Shown here piece after piece: positions 1 to 11,500 of a stretch of DNA of 62,116 nt. A program made the translations under genes and the position numbers. Numbering within the stretch: position 1 is the first letter of the stretch; every line of letters begins with the position of its first letter. The notes beneath the pieces are model-generated. The model did no database searches. It was given only the letters and a program-made list of their open reading frames with translations, and was not told the DNA's origin. Origin of the DNA: Irpex lacteus (lineage: Eukaryota; Basidiomycota; Agaricomycetes; Polyporales; Irpicaceae). The stretch lies in assembly GCA_001986395.2 (NCBI GenBank), contig MQVO02000076.1, positions 1-62,116 on the forward strand, given 5' to 3'.

Positions 1-96
1 CTAACCTAACCTAACCTAACCTAACCTAACCTAACCTAACCTAACCTAACCTAACCTAACCTAACCTAACCTAACCTAACCTAAACCTAACCTAAC
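1..96. repeat. Telomere tract, CCTAAC/TTAGGG repeats
   Basis: Uninterrupted 6-bp units read CTAACC on this strand, so TTAGGG on the other. One variant unit with an extra A occurs near position 83. The C-rich strand at the 5' end is the expected orientation for a left chromosome end. Confidence 0.98.
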
Positions 97-760
97 AGCG
101 GCTTAGCCGGCCAACACGGTTGCCTGCAGCTAAGTACGGTCAGATAGGTCATATCGCACTCCTCATGTTTCTCATCTATACGTGGTTAACTAACTAACCA
201 ACTGCCCATTTAGGGTGAGCGACGGAGCCACACCCACTCCCCACCAGAGACAGGCATCACAGTGGTGAACAGTCCCATCTGCTCACTCACCGGCTTAGCC
301 GGCCACATGCTGCCTGCAACCCTCCCAACCCATCCTAACACTCTGTGACGGGCACCCACGCCCACAGTGGTGAACAGTCTCATCTGCTAACTCACCGGCT
401 TAGCCGGCCACATGCTGCGTGCAACCCCCTCAACCTAATCCACAGTGAGCAGCAGTCACACCTAATACTCTGTGACGGGCACCCACCGGCTCAGCCCACA
501 GTGAACAGTCTCATCTGCTAACTCGCCGGCTTAGCCGGCCACATGCTGCGTGCAACCCCCTCAACCTAATCCACAGTGAGCAGCAGTCACACCTAACACT
601 GTCAGGTTACGAGCATTCACCGGCTTAGCCGGTGAGCACTCGTCGCTTCAATCCCGTCACTGGCACAGCGCTTTCAGCAACCCGCATCTGCTCACCCGAG
701 GCGCAAAGCCTGCTTGCGCGCCTAGCCCAGGCTCAGCGGCTTTCTAGGGCCTGGCAAGGC
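97..760. repeat. Subtelomeric repeat block with CCGGCTTAGCCGG palindromes
   Basis: The palindromic 13-mer CCGGCTTAGCCGG recurs at about 290, 395, 526 and 620, with a degenerate form near 98. Around it are longer repeats: a segment containing CACATGCTGCGTGCAACC and 'cagtctcatctgctaactc' is repeated, and the unit from about 370 to 500 recurs almost unchanged from about 503 to 600. There is no credible coding sequence. This is typical telomere-associated sequence. Confidence 0.85.
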
Positions 761-1434
761 CTAGCGTACCTCATAGGTACTTGACTGGTGATGATAAACA
801 TGAGATACATTGCATTCTACCTAATAAACACTCCTATGAACACCTCGTTACTACTTGTATGACGGAAATCATGTCACCGTAAATATAATCAATGTTAACT
901 CACTGACGACAAAACATACCTTTATCCTCTGAGTCCTAATCCAACTCACTGCCAATAGCTGCAATTAAGCCATGTACACCGGACTGGGTGCTTAGTCATG
1001 TGCTCATGCATGAATTCCTGACTATTAGACGACTATTTCTACTTGTGGGAGTGTGGCCATCAAGTGGCAGGTAACGATTTCTGAGTGGCTTTTGAAACAC
1101 TTTGAGACAGTTAAAAGGCGCTCGTTGAGATAGAAGCTTAATAGAGAGATATAAGAACTGCTACAAATCCTGAGCAAAATCTAGCCCAGAAATCATATTT
1201 TCATTTTTGACACTTGCACATAACCGTATCATGTAACACCATCTGGAAATAGCAAAAAAGCAAAATAAGCGCCCAAAGAAGTGGTGAGTCTATGCCACTG
1301 CCCTTTTGAGCTATCTGAAAGAAAGCATGTGATTATTGAGCATAGCGTCCTCCAGGAACCAGTTTATTGACAAAATTATATGATTTATATGATTTGGCCA
1401 CTTGTTTAAGCTTTAGATTGCTTACTAAACAGTA

Positions 1435-1950
1435 TTGACCAATCTAGCTGCCTCAAATATTTTGCTTCCGCTAACTTTGCCTAGATTAGCTAAGCATGAT
1501 TACATACATCTTCAGAAGGCTGTGAGTTCCAATCCCTCACAGGCCACTTTTTTGTTTTACCTTTTCTTTCATCCTATCATGCTTTGTAAAATACTATTAA
1601 ATGCGGAAATAATCCATCGCCACATCTGTGATCTTTATATCACTTAATATAGTGCATAATATGATGACACTCAGGTCAGCTACTATTTTACTATGCCTAA
1701 CTATATATTGTGAATTGAGACATGTGTATATGATAATAAATTACACTTAACATACACCCATGGCAATAGATTATTTTCCCCATTTTACAGTATTTTTTGG
1801 ACACTACATGATCAAAAGTGAGCAACTTATAAAATATGGCTCAAGGGGGAGTTGAACCCACAACCTTCTGAAGCAGTTGGTGCGAGTTGCTTGCGCACTT
1901 GGGCGCTTCCGTCGGAGTTTGGCTGAGTTTGAATCTCAAGTCCTCATCCA
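1435..1950. repeat. AT-rich stretch with tRNA-like (SINE-like) segments
   Basis: Near 1520-1545 the plus strand carries GTGAGTTCCAATCCCTCAC, a T-arm/B-box-like stem-loop preceded by 'cttcagaagg' and followed by a short T run. Near 1843-1875 the minus strand carries the related GTGGGTTCAACTCCC, also preceded by 'cttcagaagg'. The shared context suggests two tRNA-derived SINE or pol III-type relics in opposite orientation. No complete cloverleaf could be folded by eye, so neither is called a functional tRNA. Confidence 0.3.
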
Positions 1951-2399
1951 ATACCATCCAGCTCATATCTTTCCTCATAGATGAGATTACCTCATGGTAG
2001 TTTTACCATCTCGTAGGCCTACTCCATAGCTATAATCTGGTGCAACAATTGTATCAAATGATTACGTTTTCGGCTCTCTATACATCAAATACCGATTCCT
2101 ATAAAAAAGCGCCCAACTACAAATGTTTCTAATGGAACTTGTTACTCAGTAACAGAAGGCACATTCCCACGCATTGACAGCAGGTCGCGTTACTGACAAA
2201 ACCTGGCAAATCCTGACCGAACTAAAGACGATTATCTTCGTTACACTCAGAAATTGTAACCTGCTTTGCATGATAGTGGCACTGGCAGAAGGGACTACTA
2301 CCTGAACTGATGTACCTGGGTTCTCGTACATAGAGTTCGGTATTCTGGCTTTGATAGTGCAGAATCTAATGATAGTTTACTATTGATGTACTTTGAGCC

Positions 2400-2760
2400 G
2401 CCGCCGGACAAGCTACTGTATATTTCAGCGCTGAGCGGATGGAGTTGTGACGTGTGACAAAACTCACCGTAGCGGATGAGCGGATGAGACGCGAAGCGGT
2501 TGTGACACCGGGACATTAGCGGATGGGATATGTGCCCCGCAGGGCCGGAAAAAATCGAGCAAAAATTGAATTATACTGTCACAAGCGGATGGTCGCTGAG
2601 CGACATGTGACAGTGAGGCCTTAGCGGTGGGGACGGAGCGGATATGACGTGTGACCACACAGCGCCCACTCCTCGCCGACAAACTCCCACAAGTCGTCCA
2701 CAAGCTCTTCCGGACTGTCAACCGCGCCACGGGTGTGTTCTACACAAAGAGACGTCAAAT
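2400..2760. repeat. GC-rich repeats of AGCGGATG/TGTGAC type with a nested hairpin
   Basis: The words AGCGGATG and TGTGAC recur at irregular spacing. At 2576-2613 the arms CTGTCACA and TGTGACAG enclose a second stem, GTCGC-TGA-GCGAC. Short open frames here have no protein-like composition. From 2761 to 4442 I see only purine-rich or low-complexity sequence, plus the presumed promoter of the next gene. Confidence 0.5.
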
Positions 2761-4442
2761 TAATATGCAGCGTTGACATTGTACGGCTGCAACGTCAGGG
2801 ATAGTGGGGAGCGCGGGGACTGGGTGCGGAGGGGTGGTGGAATGGGCATGGCCTGAAGTGAAGTGAGACGGCGTGAACGTGCAATCGGAGGGAGATTGTA
2901 AGGGTACGACGCGAGGGGAGGGTGATGTGGACGAGGACTGGCAAGTCGGGGAGACCGCGAAGGAGAATAGACGAAGATGTGGAGAGGGATACGGCGGCAG
3001 AGATTGAGCTTTGTAGAACATGCGCCTCCAACGGCGAGCGAGATGTATGTTTGATCTCGTACGGCTGCGATGCAATGATGTGAGTTGGCGGTGATGAGCG
3101 GACGAAACAGAACGGGACGAGGAGCTGGGTGAAAAAGAGGTGGGGAGGAGAGGTAAGGAACGAGAGACGGAGGTGCAGCGGGAGGTCGGACTGGTTGGAG
3201 GAAAGAAGGATGTTGAGAGGTGGAGGTGGACCTGAACGGCTGGGGGAAGTTGAGCGGTTCGCGAACAATGAAAGGGAAATGAGTGGAAGCGATATCCGTC
3301 ACTATGCGACCAACCACCGCTCTGACCTCTCGTGACAGCCCCTCCCCCGCCTCTAAAGAACACCACACCACTCGGCGAAAAAACACAAGCTGGAAGATAA
3401 AATAATGACAACTCACGAACGCACGAACGCAAACCTCGGTGGATGGATGTGGCGGAGAGGTTCGAGGGGGTGTCGAGACACGCGAGTTCGTCTATTTCCT
3501 TCGTTTCTCCGCTTTGTTCATTTAGTGGGTTTCTCCTTGTGCCTTACGGTTGAACGCCTCCGTGTTCTGTGCCCAGCTACAAGTTCCGCACTGATATTCA
3601 ATACACACGCAAAGCTGCAGGTACCTTCGAGTTGTGCGGGCCGCGGCAGGATAACGATGAGTCATTGAACAAATTCATGCCTTGCAGAGTACGCACTATA
3701 TTCGTCGGTTTGTATACAAGACCTTGACTATACATAGACGTTGTATAGTCTGATTTACGGTCTTAACATCGCCGCCAAGTTGAGCGGAGGCAGTATCGAG
3801 CCATACGATGGGCGTGAGAGATGATCTGGTGGGAGGAGTGTGTAATAGACATGACACCCACACGCGGCTGTGGCCCGCAGATGTACAGTCGAATGACTAT
3901 CTGATTACTGAAGAGGAAGGGTGTCAGCGACCGCCTTCATTTTGTCATATTTAGTCTCTCCGCACTCACCCACGCCCCCGCTCGACGATTCATGTAGCAT
4001 GCATGTATGGGCATCGTGGCTAGCGTGCTGCATTTTCTCAGTCGTTGACAGCCCAGAGTAACGAGGCCCGAGGCATTGGGACGAAAGAGAGTCGTGAGTA
4101 GAGTCTGTATGAAGCCCGCGGGAACGTCGCATCTTCTGCGCTGTGAATGAGAGTGAAATAGAGGCCGTACCGAGAGCCAGAGCTTGATAGCCACGACGTT
4201 GAGCCTACGAAGTCTCACAGACGAAGGAGCAGGTGAATAGAATCGATTTGAAGTTATTTGAAGTCGTGGAGGTCGCATGTAAAAGACCGTACATAAAACT
4301 GAGCGCGGTCGATCAGTCTTGCACGCCTTCTTCCCTCCCCTCATCTCACTTCCCTCGTCCAGCCCATTCCTCTCGCCGTCGACTCGCTCCCTTTCGACAG
4401 CTCGAGGTCTCGGTTTTTTGTGTTCTCTAGCACTTGACAGTC

Positions 4443-5961
4443 ATGACAGGTCTCATCGCAGCAGCAGCGGGTCGTCGCAGGCGGCAGTCTCTCTCTGGCG
4501 GGGACATCATCAGCCCCATAGCCACACGTCCCTCTCACAAACTCAAAGCCCACGAACTCGACACCCCTCCCCGACCCAAGTCCACACCAGCACATGAGCG
4601 TCCTCTCCGCCGTCGCCGCCAGCTCGAGGCAGAACAGGAGGAAGATTTAGAAGATGAGCTTGGACAGACCGAAAAGGAAGGCACTGGCATGAACGTAGAC
4701 CACGACCGTGACTCTGTCTCAGACGACTCGGACTCATCCACCTCCACGCCGTCTTCGCCAGTAAAAAGCACCATCCCACCAGCAGACCGACCCACTCGTC
4801 CTCTCCCGCGCAAGATGAACGCTACGACTTCGAACAACCCGATGCCCCAGCCTGCGAACCCGCACATGCTGCCCGTCCAGGCTCACGTACCCAAGGGCGG
4901 CGTCGCATCGAACCAACGACGGCTCTTTGTCATTCTCGAGCAGGCGTGTTTGGAGGCGTATAGAGTGAGCACGGGAGGGAGGAGCAAGAATGGGAGGGAG
5001 GGAGACGTCAAGTATGCGTTGCTCAATTGCGACGATCATCAGGGCATCCTCGCAAAGACTGGACGAGACATCGCAGATGCTAGACCGGATATCACTCATC
5101 AGGTGCGTTGTCCTACTTCGTATTCTCCGTTTCTCTGCTTTTGTTCGTGCGCGTTGGGTATGTTTTGCTCAACGTGCAAAAATTTTCATTTCGTCCATCT
5201 AGTGCCTGCTCACGCTACTCGACTCGCCACTCAACAAAGCCGGCCTCCTCCAAATCTACATTCACACCGCCAAAGGAGTCCTCATCGAAGTGAACCCACA
5301 CGTGAGAATCCCCAGGACGTTCAAGCGGTTCAGCGGGCTGATGGGTGCGTTCTCTTCTCTTCTCGATCTCTCTTTCGACTGTGGCCCCTGACAAAAATTC
5401 TCTTCGTTCTCTCGTACGTACAGTTCAACTGCTGCACAAACTCTCCATCCGAGGCCAGAACGGACCCGAAAAGCTGCTCAAGGTCATCAAAGTACGCAGC
5501 CCCCTATCTCATCGACTGGTCGTGCGGTGATCTAATCTTATCCCTCGCTTTCTTCGCACGCAGAATCCAGTGACGGACCACCTCCCCGTGAACACCATCA
5601 AACTCAGTACGTCTAAACCCTCTCTCCCTCCTCTATTGCCTACACCAACTAAACTAACGACCCTCTCTCCCATGACAGCGCTCTCCGGCGACGCCCCCGT
5701 CGTGCGCCTCTCCAAGTACCTGCCCACACTTCCCGAGACGCACTCGATCGCGGTCTTTGTGGGTGCGATGGCGCGGGGGGCGGATAACTTTGCGGATGGT
5801 GTCGTGGATGCTAAGATTGGGATTAGCGAGTATCCGTTGAGTGCGAGTGTTGCTTGTGGCAAGGTGCGTTCGCAATAATCTCTCAACTTATTCCTATCTC
5901 ATGGACAATGGTGCGTTCGTAGTTCTGCTGCGCCCTCGAAGAGATGTGGGACATCGTCTGA
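4443..5961 (+). CDS. EMG1: EMG1/NEP1, 18S rRNA pseudouridine N1-methyltransferase
   Basis: This is the SPOUT-class methyltransferase of the small-subunit processome, which methylates N1 of a hypermodified pseudouridine in 18S rRNA. Six exons join cleanly: 4443-5102, 5203-5344, 5424-5491, 5564-5606, 5679-5863 and 5923-5961, giving 378 residues. The first ATG in frame is at 4443. The first ~155 residues are a low-complexity, arginine- and acid-rich extension absent from the ~250-residue yeast enzyme. The conserved core starts at [15 protein letters not shown] and continues through [63 protein letters not shown] and the C-terminal [18 protein letters not shown]. It is the gene nearest the telomere and looks intact. 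Family assignment is firm; the role is taken from yeast and human homologues. Confidence 0.95.
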
Positions 5962-7910
5962 AGGTTTTCTCGCCCCCGTACGCCTTGCTTTCTCCTCTCT
6001 CGCCTCTCGTCTTTCGGGATCCCTCTGTTTTACTCCACCAAAACGTAATATGTATTCTTTGCTCCCATCTCCCATCTCCCTTTATCCCCTCATATTGCCA
6101 TACATCCCATCGACGACGACCGCTCCTCGTCCGCATTCAACCTGCGGCAGGCCGGTCGTCGATCGTTCAGCCAACTTGTGCTCGCCATTCGCTTCATCCA
6201 ACTGGTTATTGCTCGACGCAACTTCAACTCATACATCGCTACATACACCGATCTCCAATCCTCTGCATTAATGACGCTTACGACGCCCTTTCCGATGACA
6301 CTTTCGCACGCCACATCCTACGCTATTACCCTTGCTGTACCGCTAGCTCTTTCCTCTTCTCTCTCCCACCTTCTCCCTCACGCGCCTCTCACATCACCCT
6401 CACCCGCCTCTCATATCACCCTCCGCCACTCCTCCGCCCCCACCAACCCTCCACGCATTTATCATTCGATACAGTATTCTGACGATACTGCAGGGACCCC
6501 CATCAGCTGCACTCAACTTGCGGCTCACGGATCCGTCCCTTTTCCATCTCTTTCACCTTTTGCTCGCTTCTCACTTTTCTGTGTTCGAGTTCCGGGGTTT
6601 CTTCGCGTTCACTACGTGCTGTTTGTTTGTCTGTTTGTTTGTAATTCAATTCAAGTTTTGCAAGGTCCGTTCGGGGAGTCAGTACGCGCAAGGCCCAGAC
6701 GTAAGCGAGGCTTTATCAGCTGTCATGCATGTTACGGTATTCGACGGTGTGTTTCATTGACCGAGTTGACCGTGACATATGCGCTGACCACTATCTACTA
6801 CTAGGATCTGACTGCTTAGTACGTGCGATGTGGCTGCCGATATCACTCGAAGTGATTGACTACGCCTACTTGTACGCGTTGGTAAGTGCCTTGCATCGTT
6901 TCGAAGCTTCGATGACGGTCGGTTCTTGCAGCTCCTCGTGAATTGAATAGTACAGCCCTAGCCCGCTGATGTGTCGTGGCCTGAGCGCATCGTTCGTTTA
7001 CGACTTGGATAAAGTTCAAGGGTGACATGCTCGTTCCGACTACGTATCGTCACTGCGGTGAGTTCGCATCTTCTTCCACCTTCTACAACTCATACGGCAT
7101 CTATATCGTGTAGATGAGGGTGTATAAGGGGCAGCGTGTGGCTGTTCTATCCGGACTCCTAACATTCTCACATCTGTTGTCGGCATCGACGGAGCTGCCT
7201 CGGTTCCTGTGGGTAGTACTGGTCTCGGGGACGTTGTACGCACCTGCTCGAAAGTGTGCTCATGCTGCTCGTCAGTACACGCTCAACACCTTTATGTCCC
7301 GCAACTGATACTTCCTCTCTGTTTCTCTCAGTCCCGAGTAAAGAACAAATTTGAGCACTGTGTTGGGCAATAGACCTTATTGCCGGTACGGACTATAGAC
7401 TCGGTTCAGGTGGGCGCGGGCATGTGCGTAAGTAAGTAAGTGCAGGCAAAGCAGCTGGAGCTTCCGCGTTCGACGATTCTCTGATTGATTTTTCCAGATC
7501 ACGCATCGCGGAGGCGATGTCTATCTGGTTACAACTTTGTCCGTGGTAGCTCCTGTACCAACGGATGTGCTCTTTACGTGGACCATCCAATGCGATAGCA
7601 GCGTCTACGCCTCGTTGTTAGGCCACGGATCCCTTACCGTTAGGTTGGTGCAATGGACGTTCATGGTGCCGATAGATGGAGAGTGAAACCGTGGTATGTT
7701 CATCAGAAGAGTTTCTTCAATGACACGGCGACGAGTCGACATGGTGAGCATCTATGAGACTAGAGCATCGAGTGATCCACTTACTGTTTCCATGGTCCAA
7801 GTATCTCGTACCTTGCAGCTCTCTGACGTGCTGCGGCTTCTATTAGCTCACGCTACCTCGTATCTATATATCAAACATGGAAGATATTCCTTGGCGCTAG
7901 CCTACAAATC
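5962..7910. other. Degenerate segment upstream of F-box copy A (duplication block 1)
   Basis: No intact gene was found over about 1.9 kb. The stretch from about 6420 onward resembles 11640-13040 in order and wording, for example a shared run encoding GPPSAALNL, a 'ccgttcggg/gctcgttcggg' segment, and 'cggcatcgacggagct'. The part from about 7720 to 7860 also resembles 17270-17500. Short open pieces flanked by GT and AG, such as one at about 7114-7300, look like exons of a decayed gene, possibly membrane-type. I cannot name the family. Confidence 0.5.
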
Positions 7911-7912
7911 TG

Positions 7913-7920
7913 CTATATAG
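7913..7920 (+). promoter_or_regulatory. TATA box of F-box-like copy A
   Basis: The sequence CTATATAG lies 117 bp upstream of the predicted ATG at 8030. The same element, within similar flanking sequence, lies 124 bp upstream of copy B and 119 bp upstream of copy C, so the promoter was duplicated with the gene. Confidence 0.6.
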
Positions 7921-8029
7921 GAACTGTTCGTAACTCTCGTTGTCCACGACCTCTCTTACAACGCACGGGGGTACGTTGTCTCCATATCTATTGTAACCTG
8001 GAGTCGCCACTGAAATGAATAGATAGACC

Positions 8030-9870
8030 ATGCATTCATCGCTCTCTATCATCAAGGAAACCGGGAAGGAAGGTAGCAATGACGTGGAATCCTCCCAGTA
8101 AGCACGATCGCGAGCTTGATGCACCGAAGATTTGGCATGTTCATGCGTAGTGTTGGTACATAGACATCTTATACATCTATTCCACGCCTTAGGCCCCTTG
8201 GTATACACAGGGCCTCCGCTCCGTCCACTCACGATATATTCTACCAAGCGGTACCGTCCTCCACCTGATGTACTCCATTCCTGGCCAAAACTCTTGAGCG
8301 AAGATGCTATATCCAAACATCGTACGCGAGTTCACTTGGTCGGCGCGCGGATTCCTCAAGAACTCTTTGACTATATCCTTAGCCATATTGAGCGACACGA
8401 TGACACTGCGCAATTCTCAAAGCCCCCCAAAAGGCCCCCGTTTGCGCACAATCCAGCTGCGCAGACGAACTTGCGACCTTACACCCTCGTATGCCGCCAT
8501 TGGGCAAACAAAAGCAGGAAATACATTTTCCGTGGGGCCGTACTCAAGATCTCATCGTCTGAAGACATGGAAGAATTCATTCAGTATGCAATGCATGGCT
8601 GCCCCTTGCTGATCCCGCTACACAAGATCATAGCCGGCATCCATATCCTGCAGCGTTACGGTGGCCATGGTGAGCGTCACGGTTCACTCTGTCACCAGCT
8701 ACCACTCCTCAAGTTGGCGCGTGTGACAGTTCGGATGCTTGAGCTTAATGGTAGAGCTCCCTATGATTTCTGTACTATACCCAAGACGCCTCACTGGGGT
8801 GTTCCACCTGCGATCGTTACGCCGCCGTCACTGCTCAGCGGTTGCTGTGCGATCACAGTGAAGAATGCCCATATGGCGTCTTTCTCGCATGTGGTCCAAC
8901 TCGTTAGACATTTTTCATCGATGTCAATGAAACCCCCGAAAATCAAGAATCATGGTAATATTGGTGGGTTAGTGCGATATGAACTGTTGACCTGGGGCAA
9001 CCGCTGCAACCATGATTCCCCGGTCTACCGCAAGCCAGCTCTTTGCCGGCGCCCTTACATACCGAACTGCGTACACATAGAGGCAGAAGACTGTACAGAC
9101 AACATCCGTCTGTGCATCTACACCGCAGTTGCTCGCCCCACCTTTGCTATGCACTGGATGCAGGAGGACGAACGTCGATGGATATTCTCGGTGGTGACGT
9201 CATTCGATAAGTTGATTACTGGGGTGCGAAAGTGCGTGCTCTACAGTAATTTCTACGGCTTTCAAGGCGAGTACAGCATCTAGGATCTGCGGGTGAGGTG
9301 ATATACTCAACGTTCAATAGATCATCAGTGGCCTCGCATTTTCTGGTGGTTTCATGGCTACTCATCTAACGCAAGTCGGGATATGTCCGCCCGTAGGGTG
9401 GGACTTACGTTCTATCTTGACCGCATACGTCCAGATGCACCGTCCGCTGGACTCCGTGTGGTTGGTTTGGAAGTTATATCATATTTCGAAGTGTTCCCCA
9501 TCGAGTTCGATGCGCTTTTAGCCAATCTCAAGAGTTGTCCATCGCCGTCCGCGATCGTGATAAACTTTCGCTCCCATGCAACGATGTACGGACATCCACA
9601 AGAATATTTGGAACAGCATCGTCCATTCAACTGGAACCCTCAAACCGAGGCCCATACCGTCATCTTCACGTTCTCAAGGGTTGGACCGGCCGAACTTTGG
9701 ACCGGAATAGACCCAGTCACGCTGTCTCCAACGGGTGGGTTTACTTTCGAATTTGTGTCATGAACCACTCATAAAACCATGGCCACACAGGCCAAACATG
9801 GCAACGTCACGAAGATATCATTCCTTCGTTGGTCAGCGAGCAGAGTCAAGACGACGACCATGTCTTCTAG
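8030..9870 (+). CDS. F-box-like protein, tandem copy A
   Basis: Four exons are supported by comparison of the three copies: 8030-8097, 8164-9266, 9321-9734 and 9791-9870, predicting 554 residues. The short first exon (MHSSLSIIKE...) supplies the only start codon, because the position that is ATG in copies B and C within exon 2 is ATA here. The F-box-like core is GARIPQELFDYILSHI followed by TLVCRHWANKSRKYIF, the usual Agaricomycete arrangement of an F-box helix and a 'LVCR.W' segment. The rest is a conserved unknown substrate-recognition-type region. The second intron uses a GC donor (CAAG|GCGAGT), where copies B and C use GT. The last intron contains in-frame stops, so it must be removed to reach the conserved tail. 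F-box proteins usually act as SCF ubiquitin-ligase adaptors; the substrate is unknown. Confidence 0.75.
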
Positions 9871-10398
9871 GCTTCGTGTTTCATGACAGGGATCGCTCGC
9901 GCACTCCTGGCATACGTATTTTAGCTACCATCACCCACAAGAACGAGGGTAGATTTCACGGCGCATGGTTGAAGTACGCTCATACTATGTAATGATCGAC
10001 TTGTAGTGTAGAACGCCAGGTTTCTACTTAGAATAGGCCCAACAGCAGTAGCTGAGATAGAGACTCGATAGCGAATTCGTTTTTGGATTCAGTTCATGTC
10101 TGTGTCCGTAGTGTTTTATGATACATCGCGGTACCCTACCCCAAGCAAGCACGGCAGTATAGGCCCAACGGCAGTAATTGAGACAGACACTCGATAGCGA
10201 ATTCGTGTTCGGATTCATTTCATGCTTGTGTCCGTAGTGTTTTATGTACATGATACATCGCGATACCCTACCCACGCAAACGCGGCAGCATAGTCCCTAT
10301 TGATATTGATTGATATTCGAGCCGTCGACTATTCGACCGTTCACCTTTGATAGTTCCTCGACGCCGGCGAACGTGCGGGCAAACAACGGACAAGTACG
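9871..10398. repeat. Duplicated 3'-flank repeat, two tandem units (~125 bp)
   Basis: Two units at about 10033-10158 and 10159-10280 share 'ggcccaac.gcagtarytgaga', 'actcgatagcgaattcgt' and 'tgtgtccgtagtgttttatg'. The same sequence occurs once at about 15240-15420 and once at about 25910-26070, where it directly follows the intact UPRT gene. It is therefore old 3'-flanking DNA of UPRT that travelled with the segmental duplication. Confidence 0.8.
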
Positions 10399-11500
10399 TT
10401 ATACGCAATACCTAAACAAAGTGTCAGTCACACCGAGGAAGGAAGAGAAGAGTAAGAGAGGGAGAGTGAGAGGGAGAAGGGAAGAAAGGACGTACCTCCT
10501 CTCGCCAAAGTCGCCAAGCCCGGGGATGATGTACGCCTTCTCGTTGAGGCCTTTATCTATCCAGCCCGTTATCTAGAAAACAATTCGTTGGAAATTAGCG
10601 ATCAGAAAATAAATCAGATAGGTCATGTCGGTCGGTGAGTCAATTAGGTGCGGTGATAGATGATTTTCGGCGGGACGGCGGGGTGATAACGATAGGAGTG
10701 GAGGATGGATGAGATGGAGGGGATGGAGAGGAGGGAGGGAGAGGGACAGAAGGAGACTTACGACGCGCAGAGAGGGATATGTGGTACAGAACGTTTTGAG
10801 GCCTTCGGGGGAGGATATCTGCACGCGCGAAGGGAATTAAATACAATATGTGAGTATAGAGCTCGGGGTAGGCGGAAAAGGTGAAAGGGAAGAGGAGAGG
10901 ACGTACGAGGTTGATGAAGATGATGCGTTCTTCGGGTACGCCGTGTTCTTTGAGGACTTCGACGGCTTTCATGGCTGAGCCACCGGTAGCTTAATTATCA
11001 CAACCGAGGTTCACGTTAAATTAGATTGAAACTCGTGAATGAGAATATAAACGCACCGAGCATAGATTCCAGAAGCAGGACATAGCGGTTAGCGATGTCC
11101 GGAGGGAATTATGAGGGTGTGAGAGCCGTACGGACCTATGTGAGTAATCCCACGGTCCGTTGGCCATGGCATCACTTCGCACTATTCGCTCAGGATCCTC
11201 AGAGCCGTAAAGGTGCATCATCGAACCTGGCTCACCCTTTGCATGAAAGTCTGGCCGGTCCTAATGCTCCTGCACATCTTGTAAGCTCGTAAGCCCACTT
11301 TCCAACTGCAGATCTAGACAATCACGTCGATAACTTATGATTGCTCAACGTACCTCTTCAGCTCTCACAAATTTCTACATGCCACATACTTGTCTTGCCC
11401 CCGGACGTGACACCATCGTAAATATCCCCGGCGGGTCTCTGTCTCGATCAGTGGCTTTGGGCACGATGGGAGTGGACTCCAAGTCTGTGAGTCGTTGCGT
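10399..11500 (-). pseudogene. Uracil phosphoribosyltransferase pseudogene
   Basis: This is a decayed copy of the intact gene at 26074-27357, in the same orientation. The counterparts of exons 5-8 remain readable (10399-10411, 10498-10574, 10764-10822 and about 10905-10990), including IIFINL and the GLGDFGERR-encoding exon. Further upstream it breaks down. The PRPP-binding DPMLATGG region is altered to ESML, the AG acceptor of exon 4 has become AA, exon 3 is replaced by unrelated sequence, exon 2 is only partly preserved, exon 1 is degenerate, and the N-terminal part is missing. It cannot encode an active enzyme. Confidence 0.85.

Noticed and set aside
1843..1945. A functional tRNA gene
   Set aside because: Only the T-arm/B-box is convincing. 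A 7-bp acceptor stem and a proper anticodon loop could not be formed by eye.
2755..3432. Three overlapping minus-strand frames of 157-225 codons
   Set aside because: All three frames are open because of biased purine-rich sequence; the products are Ser/Pro/Arg/Thr low complexity with no motif, and no splice logic was found.
4341..5099. Minus-strand frames opposite EMG1 exon 1
   Set aside because: They are shadows of the conserved EMG1 coding frame on the plus strand.
5962..7308. Possible DUF6533-like membrane protein upstream of F-box copy A
   Set aside because: Only short fragments such as one near 7114-7220 vaguely resemble such proteins. No continuous model could be built, so it is described only as a degenerate block.
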